DNA from: Erinaceus europaeus
Lineage: Eukaryota; Chordata; Mammalia; Eulipotyphla; Erinaceidae
Direction: 5' to 3'
DNA length: 64,000 nucleotides
NCBI RefSeq assembly: GCF_950295315.1
Contig: NC_080180.1
Location: forward strand, 65,877,092 to 65,941,091
Positions 56,135 to 64,000 of the stretch are shown piece by piece; within the stretch, counting starts at the first letter, position 1, and each line of letters opens with the position of its first letter. The translations under genes were made by a program, and so were the position numbers. Under the pieces are notes generated by a model, which had not been told where the DNA came from, ran no database searches, and saw only the letters and a program-made list of their open reading frames with translations.

Positions 56135-56435
56135 AATTTTCATTTATTTTTTATTGCCTCCAGAGTTATTATAGGGGCTTAGTGCTGGTACTATGAATCT
56201 ACTGCCCCACTGGCTATTTTAACCATTTTTTTTTCCTTTTTTCTAAATGTTTTTAATTAGATAGGACAGAGGGAAATTGAGAAAGGGTGGAAAGATAGAG
56301 AGGAAAAGAGAGAAAGACACCTGTAGACCCATTTCACCTTTTTTGAATCAGAGCCCCAGCAGGCAGGACACAGGGCCTTGAACCTGCTCCTTGCACTTGG
56401 TAAATTCTTAGCCAGGTGTGCCAATGCTGAGCCCC
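56135..56435 (-). repeat. Composite SINE family B with extra 3' module
   Basis: The module at about 56150-56215 (CTCCAGAGTTATTATAGGGG, GTGCTGGTACTATGAATCTA) precedes a B body and head: GATAGGACAGAGGGAAATTG, GGGCCTTGAACCTGCTCCTT and AGCCAGGTGTGCCAATGCTG. Confidence 0.8.
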
Positions 56436-56519
56436 CAATAATCAGGCTTTTTGAATTTTGATAGTCTGTCCCATAGCTTAGTGAATTTTCTTATTTCTTT
56501 TCTTCTCTCTTCTTTTATT

Positions 56520-56706
56520 TCTTTAATCTTTTTTTTAAATTTATTATTGGACAGAGACAGAGAAATTGAGAGGGGGAGGAGAGATAGAGAGAGAAGACGA
56601 GACAGATACCTGCAGCCCTGCTTCACCACTCCTGTCAGGGGCTTGAACCAGGGTCCCTGTGCACTGTAATGTGAGCAGTTAGCCAGGTCACCATTGCTTG
56701 GCCCCT
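56520..56706 (-). repeat. SINE family B
   Basis: TTTTTTTTAAATTTATTATT tail, GGACAGAGACAGAGAAATTG, a shortened middle, GGGGCTTGAACCAGGGTCCC and AGCCAGGTCACCATTGCTTG. Confidence 0.8.
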
Positions 56707-56788
56707 GCTTACTGAATTTCTAAAGAGATCCTGGTTGTGTTTTGTTGAGTTCACAGGTGATTTTTGTTGCTTCTTCTAATTTATAGAG

Positions 56789-57232
56789 TGTTGTTTTGCG
56801 CGGGCTATGTTGTTTTCGCCGGGCTGGCTTCACGGGCGGGTAACAGAGGACCAGGGACTCATGGTTGAGCTGTAGGCAGTATCTCTTTATTCATGCAGAA
56901 CGCAGCGCAATCTATATCAAGCTAAGCTTAACTAAAGGTACTGTAAAACTCACAATGCTGTCTTTATATATACTTGCCAAGTAGGGTGGAAACAGGATGT
57001 GACATAGAGAGGGTAGAGAGAAAAGTGACTGGTGAAAATCAGAGTGTGACAAGGAGAGGATGGAGCAGGCGAGAATCCTATCACTGAACCACCAATGCCC
57101 TGGAGGGAGTGCTTTATGTAAATGTAAAAGTGATTTATGTAAATAGACCAAAGCTTTGAATGGTATTAAGTCTATCCCTATATAGGCATATGGTTAAGCA
57201 GAAGCCAGGGGGAGCTGGCATACTATCCAACA
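56789..57232 (-). mobile_element. Solo LTR with perfect 6-bp TSD
   Basis: On the minus strand it runs from TGTTGGATAGTATGCC to ...AAAACAACA. ATAGAG flanks it at 56783-56788 and 57233-57238. A TATATAAA box (complement at 56963-56970) lies upstream of an AATAAA signal (complement at 56886-56891), giving the U3-R-U5 order. The last ~80 bp (U5 side) are CpG-rich (TTTTGCGCGGGC, TTCGCCGGGC). No internal genes remain. Confidence 0.93.
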
Positions 57233-57239
57233 ATAGAGA

Positions 57240-58265
57240 GACTGGGTGAAACTGCAGATGAATAGCCATGTCTCTGGCGGTCTCCCCTAAGCTCTCATCT
57301 GAACCTAGACTATTAAGCATCTATGTTCTAAACTATCAGGTCAAAAAGAAAAAAAAAAAGATTCTACATTTGTAACTAAATAATGATTACATCTTCGATT
57401 AGCCTTAATTTGACCACCTTAAAATTGTTTGCAAATATTTTAACATCTCAAATATATGTTCATTAGCTGTATTACATAATATTTTCGCTATTTCAAAGTC
57501 AGAATATCATTCAGAATCATATGTCATACTTATGAAATAGTGCCTGTCAGTTCCTACAAAAATATTTAGTTCATATGTAAATCACAGGACACAGTACATA
57601 GTAGTCAATACTAGTTTCAGTTACTTATCACAGAGACTTTACAAAAGGAACTCACTGAGTGAAGGCGCTCAGTTAAATAGAGTCTCTTCAAAGGACAGCC
57701 TCAAGAAAGCTGTTCCTGCCTCCTTCCATTTCCCTCTCCTTGTTTTCATCAACAGGAGACCAGACTGAGACATTCCTATGATAATAAGTATGCCTTAAAT
57801 TCCAGAATTAATTGTAAATGGTTTAATAGACACTTTAATGAGATTTGAAAGTTAATTTATTCATGATTATTTGTTTAAATGCTTTGTCTGCCTTTGTAGC
57901 TTGCAATTGACACAGGCTTAAGAACTAGTAACATTTTAATCACCAAATAAATATTTACTTGTCAGTGAGTAAATACATTTACTGTATAATGTTATTAAGA
58001 GGGCATGGCCGTTGTGAAGATATAGGAATATACATATAGTTAGGCAAAGCATCCTTAACTAAATAAAAACATTTAGAAAGGAAGTCTATCAGTTAAGGGC
58101 ACTGAACATGGTTCCACTTATTCAAGGAGACTGTATATAATTCTGGAGCTATCATTTCACTAAATATGAGATATTCTCACAGTCAGAGAGCAATCCTAGA
58201 GAGACTGTTGGGCTTCGAGACCCCTGAGCCTGGCGTCTTTATCTCCAATGGCAGCTTGGAGTTTC
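57240..58265. other. Unique AT-rich non-coding stretch
   Basis: About 1 kb without a recognised gene or repeat. Confidence 0.4.
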
Positions 58266-58289
58266 TCCATGCTCTATTTTTAATTTTTA

Positions 58290-58565
58290 TTTATTTATTT
58301 ATTCTCTTTTGTTGCCCTTGTTTTTTATTGTTATAGTTATTATTGTTGTTATTGATGTCATTGTTGTTGGATAGGACAGAGAGAAATGGAGAGAGGAGGG
58401 GAAGACAGAGAGGGGGAGAGAAAGACAGATGCCTGCAGACCTGCTTCACCGCCTGGGAAGCGACTCCCCTGCAGGTGGGGAGCTGGGGGCTCGAACCGGG
58501 ATCCTTACGCTCGTCCTTGCGCTTTGCACCATGTGAACTTAAGCAGTTGCGCTTCTGCCAGACTC
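58290..58565 (-). repeat. SINE family A
   Basis: TTGTTGCCCTTGTTTTTTAT tail complement, GGATAGGACAGAGAGAAATG, GGGGGCTCGAACCGGGATCC and a worn head complement (AAGCAGTTGCGCTTCTGCCA). Confidence 0.93.
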
Positions 58566-58594
58566 ACTTATTTATTTATTTTTAATGCAAACAC

Positions 58595-59355
58595 ACAAAC
58601 ACAAACATGACTTAGGTGTTGCTCATATGTTACTAGGCACAAGGACCAGGATTCAAGCCCTGTAATCCCCACCTGCAGGGGAAGCTTCAGGGTGTCTGTC
58701 TTCCATTCTCTCTTTCTCCCTCTCCCTCTCCCTCTCCCTCCCTCTCCCTCTCCCTCTCCCTCTCCCTCCTCTCCCTCTCCCTCCTCTCCCTCTCCCTCTC
58801 CCTTCTCTCCCCCTCCCCCTCCCCCTCTCCCTCTCCCTCTCCCTCTCCCTCTCCCTCTCCCTCTCCCTCTCCCTCTCCCTCTCTCTCTCCCTCTCCCTCT
58901 CCCTCTCCCTCTCCCTCTCCCTCTCCTCCCTCTCTCCCTCTCCCTCTCCTCCCTCTCCCTCTCCCTCTCCCTTCTCTCCCCCTCCCTCTCCCTCTCCCTC
59001 TCCCTCTCTCTCCCTCTCCCTCCTTCTCCCTCTCCCTCTCCTGCTCTCTCTCTCTCTCTCCCTCCCCCTCCCTCTCCCTCTCCTGCTCTCCCTCTGCCTC
59101 TGCCTCTGCCTCTCCCTCTCCCTCTCCCTCTCCCTCTCCCTCTCCCTCTCCCTCTCCCTCTCTTGCTCTCTCTCTCCCTCTCCCTCTCCCTCCTTCTCCC
59201 TCCCTCTCCCTCTCCCTCTCCCTCTCCTGCTCTCTCTCTCCCTCTCCCTCCTTCTCCCTCCCTATCCCTCCCTCTCCCTCTCCTGCTCTCTCTCTCCCTC
59301 TCCCTCTCTCTCTTTCTCCCTCTCTCTCTCCCTCTCCATCTCCATCTCCCCCCTC
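58595..59355 (+). repeat. SINE family B with giant CT-rich tract
   Basis: The head and B-box region (AGGCACAAGGACCAGGATTC, AAGCCCTGTAATCCCCACCT) lead to GAAGCTTCAGGGTGTCTGTC. The normal ~60-bp CT body has become ~660 bp of nearly pure pyrimidine (58690-59350). CTCCCT hexamers are interrupted by a TCCTGCTCTCTCTC-type motif that recurs at about 59039, 59226 and 59282. The 223- and 263-codon frames on the two strands (Pro/Leu/Ser and Arg/Gly/Glu) are simple-repeat translations. Confidence 0.92.
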
Positions 59356-59359
59356 TCAT

Positions 59360-60210
59360 TTAAATATTCAAAGAATAATTACCATCTTTGTATCCCCTCT
59401 CTTGTAATTATCTCATTGTGGGGTGAGGGATGGGCTAACCCACCCTTAGGTGAATAGAGTATAGAAGCTTCTTAGGGAAAAAAAGGAAGAGAGAGGGGAA
59501 TGATTTTTCCTCTTCCTCCCACTCCTCCTCCTGCTACCACTGCATTTGTCACTGGGGCTCAGTGCCTGCATGACTTCACTATTGCCAGGACCTTTAGGGA
59601 GACAGAGAAAGAGGTTTCTTTCAAGTTTTGCATTTTTATATTTATCTCACTTTCATTTTAACATTTGTCATTGACTTTCTTTTGGATATTTCTAATAATA
59701 GAACTTTTTTTTTCTAGTTTGTCTTTATTAGTTTCTCAATAAGAAAATATTTCCTGACTTAGTATATAAAAAAAAGCAATCATTTTGCACTCATATTTTT
59801 ATCACTTATGCTATATAGTCAGGACTCAGATGTGACTGAAATAAACAGTGTTGGGAACAAGCACAACTGATTTAATAAGTACACAGGTAAGCAGGTAGTT
59901 TGTACTGGAACAAGGCACTAGGCAGGAACATCTAGCTTTGTAAGGAGAAAACAGTCCTGCTACTGTTGGGATACAGCTCTGTGAAGGTTAATTAGGAGAG
60001 TGACTCTGCTTTCTTGAATAAACGTTGCCAGGACAATGACAAAATCTGTTTATTGTCTTTATTTTCTATCGTTTGCGGACAGAGAATGAAGAGATTATTT
60101 CTGGGTCTAACACATTGCCGGGAACATCGCAAGCATTCTCACGTGTCTGCCCATTATTAAATCACTATCTGATAAAGGAATAGGCAAGATGGGCTGCTGA
60201 AAGAAACCTG
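59360..60210. other. Unique non-coding stretch
   Basis: No gene or repeat recognised. Confidence 0.4.
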
Positions 60211-60218
60211 AAAGTCTG

Positions 60219-60410
60219 GGGCCAAGCAGTGGCACACCTGGCTAGGCACACACACTGCAGTGGGCAAAGACCCAGGTTCAAGCCCCTGGTCCCCACCTGC
60301 AGGGAGAAAGCTTTATGAGTGGTGAAGCAGAGCTGCAGTGGTCTTTCTCTCTACATATATTCCCCTCCCCTCTCAATTTTTTTCTCTCTCTCTCTCTATC
60401 CCAGAGGGAC
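60219..60410 (+). repeat. SINE family B
   Basis: GGGGCCAAGCAGTGGCACAC head, CCAGGTTCAAGCCCCTGGTC, GTGGTGAAGCAGAGCTGCAG and a CT body. The A-rich tail is missing. Confidence 0.85.
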
Positions 60411-60464
60411 TGATGACAAAACCTGTTCTTGTATGAGACAGAACCCCATGCCCATCACAAAACT

Positions 60465-60583
60465 TCACTTTGTTGTCAACATGAGAGCATCACTCCAGCT
60501 CACGTGATGTTGGGGGTGAGACTTGGAACCTCACGCTGAGAGCCCAATGCCTTATCCACCCACTGTGTTACTTCCCAGCCCGT
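60465..60583 (-). repeat. SINE family C fragment
   Basis: GCCCAATGCCTTATCCACCC is the complement of the C head. CACGTGATG and GGTGAGACTTGGAACCTCAC fit a worn body. It abuts the B copy before it. Confidence 0.45.
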
Positions 60584-60589
60584 GAAACT

Positions 60590-62110
60590 TGACAAGTTTT
60601 TCCCGAACTAAAACTCTTCATGAAACTGTCAATTGCACTCTCTAGAAGTTACTTCAAAATTAAAAACTCTGTATGAAGTTAATATACAGAATATTTCTTG
60701 TAGACTTGGTGAAACAGAACAAATCTTACTGAAATTGGGTTTTTTCTGTATTTGGAAATTAATAATGGAATGTAAGACAAAGAGCCATCAGAAAAACTTG
60801 CAGGAATCACTTCAAAATTGATAAAGACTCCTTCAGTAACATTAATAAAGTAATGATATAATTTTGATTGCTTAGAACGACAGCAACTAATTTTAGAGCA
60901 ACGTCTGATCTTTTTGTTTGCACTTAAGAGACGGATACCCTTTTGATATTATGTGATGGTGAACACATGCTGTGGGGCAGAAACCATATCACCTGCTCTG
61001 GTTTGCTTCGCCCCTGTGAGCGGGACTGTCATTTCCCTGTGGCCAGTGGTTTTCTCCGCTGTGTGGTAGTATAAGCAGATGACCACCAGGGCGGCTTCCA
61101 GCCCTCAGCCCTAAGGCAAAGAACTTTTTCTTCCAGAGTTGCCAGAACCCGCTGGTTTTTGTGAAAGTGACACCAAGAGGTGAGTTTACTCTCCTCCCCT
61201 TAAGTTGATCCACCAGAGTGTTCGAAGAAGAAGAAAAAGATTTCATACTCACAAAATAACCCTCACCTGACTGAGAACTATATAGAGAATGATGGATTTT
61301 TTTTTTTTTTTGGTTGTTTGTTTGTTTTGCTTCTGGGAATTTCTGGAAAGACTGAAAGTCCCTTTGTGGACCCTGACTGGAAGCTGTCCTGGCTGCATGG
61401 CACTCCAGGACTGCAATGCTACAAAATGTCAGGGTCTAATAATAAATGTAAGAGCCAATAAAATATCAGCAGAATTATCTTTTCTTCATTCCACAGGCTT
61501 AAGAGCAAATTTATAGATCCATTAAATAAAAAAATAAATAAAGGAAAACTGAACCATAAAATGTTTATAGTTTACATATACATATATATTTTTTTTTCAG
61601 TTTCCTTTTTGGAACTATGCAGCCTCCATGGAATGAAGCATTAAGGAGAATGCTAGGAGAAAGCTTTCCTGAGATTACATTTTCAGCATGCTAATAGCTC
61701 TCATCTTGAATTGGAAAACAGATCTCAGCGACAGCTGAAGAACTCTGCTGCCATCTATGGACCAAGCACTTGTCTCTTTGAGGCTGCATGGTGAAGGAAG
61801 GCTGTTTTGACTAGCAACAAAGTCACAGGAAAACTAGGTGTTTCTGAAAAACCCACCTCTGTCTGATAAATATCTAACAGTTAAGGTTATGTACAATACC
61901 GTGCTACTGTTCCTTGTACTATAGAAAATATTTATTTGTGACTTAGCTCACGTTAGGCTGTGCACAGAATGTAGATACTTAGAACACAAGTCAGTCATTC
62001 CCCAGAATGGCTCTACTAGCTGTGTCTGTGGTCATGGATCAAGATGTGTCGTTTTACTACATTTTAATCAATAGGACTAACAGACATTATTAGTCTTGTA
62101 AAAAATATTA
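60590..62110. other. Unique non-coding stretch
   Basis: About 1.5 kb with no recognised gene or repeat. Poly-T at 61295 and a short TATATA run at 61577 only. Confidence 0.4.
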
Positions 62111-62114
62111 AAGA

Positions 62115-62345
62115 AGTTAAGACAACAAAAGGGATGTTGCATTCCCATGTTTAATGGGACATTACTGACTAATCCAGAGAGCTGGAAACAACTGGTGGAC
62201 CCACTGAGAGGCAAATGGTTGCAGGCCAGGTAGCTCTTACCCACACAACACAAAGGTATTCAGTGACAAAGGAAGGTAGAGATCCTGCTGTTTGCAACAG
62301 CTGACCCTCTGGGGTTCTGCTGAGTGAGATGAACCAGCACAGAAA
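62115..62345 (+). repeat. Old LINE-1 ORF2-end fragment
   Basis: ATGTTGCATTCCCATGTTTA, GAGCTGGAAACAACTGGTGG and TTCTGCTGAGTGAGATGAAC follow the order of the L1 ORF2 C-terminus. It abuts a separate, better-preserved L1 downstream. Confidence 0.5.
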
Positions 62346-62529
62346 AATACCCAAAAAATAGATGAACTGAATAAAAACATTAACAAAGATTTGGACAAAA
62401 AGATCAACTCATGGCTTCCAGATGGATAAAGAGAAACGCCTGGACACATGAGAGAGATGTGTCAGTCAGATCACCATAAATATGCCCCATATCTAAACAC
62501 TCTAAAAATCTACAAGAATGGCATAAAAA

Positions 62530-64000
62530 TACCTTCAATCTTTGATATCAATAAATGTTAATGGCCCGAATTCCCCTATTAAAAGGCACAGAGTAGGAAG
62601 ACGGATCAGAAAACACAATCCAACAATATGCTGTCTACAGGAAACCCACCTAACTCAACAAGACAAACACAGACTCAAAGGGAAAGGATGGAAAACTATC
62701 ATACAGGCCAATGGTTCACAAAAAAGGACAGGAACAGCTATTCTCATATCTGACACAATAGACTTTAAAATAAATAAAATTTAAAAAGATAGGGAAGGGC
62801 ACTACTTAATGCTCAGAGAATCAGTCAATCAAGAGGACTTAACAGTTATTAACATCTATGCACCAAATGAGAAGACATCTAAATACATCAAACATCTACT
62901 AAAAGACCTACAGCAATATATTAACAGCAACACAGTCAAAGTAGGGGGCAACACCCCACTCCCTCAACTTGACATCATCCAGGCAGAAAATCAATAAAGA
63001 CATGAGGGAGCTAAATGAGGAGATAAATAAACTAGAACTATTGGACATTTTCAGAGTCATTCACCACAGGAAACTAGAATACACATTCTACTCAGTCTAC
63101 ATGGGTCTTTCTCAAGGATAGACCATATGTTTGGACACAAAGACAGCATCAGCAAATTCAAGAGCATTGAAATTTTCCCAAGCATCTTCTCAGACCACAG
63201 TGGAATTAAATTAACACTTTACAATCAACAAAAGATTAGTAGTAGTCCCCAAATGTGGAAGCTCAACAGTATACTTCTTAACAACTACTGAGTCAAAGAG
63301 AAAATAAAGAAAGAAATCAAAATGCTTTGAGAGTTCAATGAAAATGAAGACACAAGCTATCAAAATATTTGGGACACAGCTAAGGCAGTCCTGAGAGGGA
63401 AGTTCATAGCTATACAAACACACATTAGGAAACAAGAAAAAGCACAAATGAACAGCCTGAATGCACATCTTAAAGACCTAGAAGAAGAACAACAAAGGAA
63501 TCCTAAAGCAACCAGAAGGACAGAAATCACTAAAGTTAGGGCAGACATCAATAACATTGAGAATAAGAAAACCACACAAAAGATGAACGAAAGTAAATGT
63601 TGGTTCTTTGAAAGAATGAACAAAATCAACAAACCTTTAGCCAGACTCACAAAACAAAAAAGGCAAAAGACCCAAATAAATCGGATAGTAAATGAAAGAG
63701 GAGATATCACAACGGACACCACAGAAATATAACATATCATGCGAGGCTTCTATGAACAACTATATGCCACCAAGCTAGAGAACCTGTAAGAAATGGATGA
63801 TTTACTAGATACCTACAAACTTCCAAAATTAAATAAAGAGGAAGTAGATAACATGAACAGGCCCATCACAGCCAACAAAATTGAAACAGTATCAAAAACC
63901 TTCCCAAGAATAAAAATCCTGGACCAGATGGTTTTACAAATGAATTCTACAAAACCTTCAAGGAAGACTTAATACCTCTACTTTTAAAAGTCTTTCAGAA
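62530..64000 (+). pseudogene. LINE-1 ORF2 (endonuclease to start of RT), broken
   Basis: This is the N-terminal half of L1 ORF2, an endonuclease/reverse-transcriptase that nicks DNA and copies L1 RNA at the nick. The frame opens with ISINVNGPNSPIKRHRVGRR and shows CLQETHLTQQD (the Glu of the endonuclease QETHL motif), LTVINIYAPNEK, SDHSGIKL (catalytic His), the ENEDTSYQNIWDTAKAVLRG linker, RIVNERGDITTD and, after a frame change, NPGPDGFT at the start of the RT domain. The window ends before the RT active site. Disabling changes include TAA at 62782, a stop/frame shift near 62995 that returns near 63110, TGA at 63289 and 63328, TAA at 63730 and 63787, and a shift near 63915. The usual GDFN motif reads GGN. 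ORF1 is not identified upstream. Confidence 0.93.

Noticed and set aside
58568..59363. Frames of 263 codons (minus) and 223 codons (plus), the two longest low-complexity frames in the window
   Set aside because: They are translations of a polypyrimidine/polypurine simple repeat, open on both strands at once, with only Arg/Gly/Glu or Pro/Leu/Ser content.

Overview
This window looks like intergenic or intronic DNA from a placental mammal, most likely a hedgehog (Erinaceidae). The best clue is a set of tRNA-derived SINEs. The commonest (called family A here) has a head reading GGTAGCGCAGCGGGTTAAG, a B-box GGTTCGAGCCCC, a CT-rich body and an ACAACAATAAAACAAGGGCAAC-type tail, which I associate with Erinaceus repeats. 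That species call rests on memory of the family, not on a search. I found no convincing host protein-coding gene, functional RNA gene, CpG island, CRISPR array or bacterial-type feature. Nearly all open frames lie in retroelements or simple repeats.

Five tRNA-type SINE groups are separated here by eye. A and B are described above and at their first entries; C (22952) has a GTGGATAAAGCATTGGATT head; D has TAGCATAATGGTTATGCAAA; E has a GCAAAGCAGCGCACTATCC-type head seen mostly in reverse. About fifty copies are listed, many with clear target-site duplications (TSDs). LINE-1 is represented by 5'-truncated 3' ends of several ages and by one copy that enters the window at about 62.5 kb and runs off the right edge inside ORF2, with several stops and frameshifts. 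Five solo-LTR candidates occur. Two have perfect 6-bp TSDs (32420-32890 and 56789-57232), two have near-matching ones (16751-17361 and 45965-46385), and one is less certain (37859-38425).

The most interesting component is a family of seven copies of an element I cannot name (LT18 here). Its longest copy is a 1.8-kb insertion (13505-15303) into an L1 ORF2 remnant with a 10-bp TSD. It ends in a short AT-rich/A-rich tail, its last ~60 bp resemble the 3' UTR of local L1s, and two copies (24536-25204 and 37465-37825) show the 5' inversion typical of twin-primed L1 insertion. It is either a non-autonomous L1-mobilised retroposon or the very long 3' UTR of an L1 lineage. The rest is apparently unique AT-rich sequence, a 56-bp x 5 minisatellite (9565-9844), a ~660-bp polypyrimidine tract (58690-59350), an inverted SINE duplication (34588-34712) and a 200-bp assembly gap (29290-29489). 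No genes here work together; the window is best read as a layered record of retroposition.
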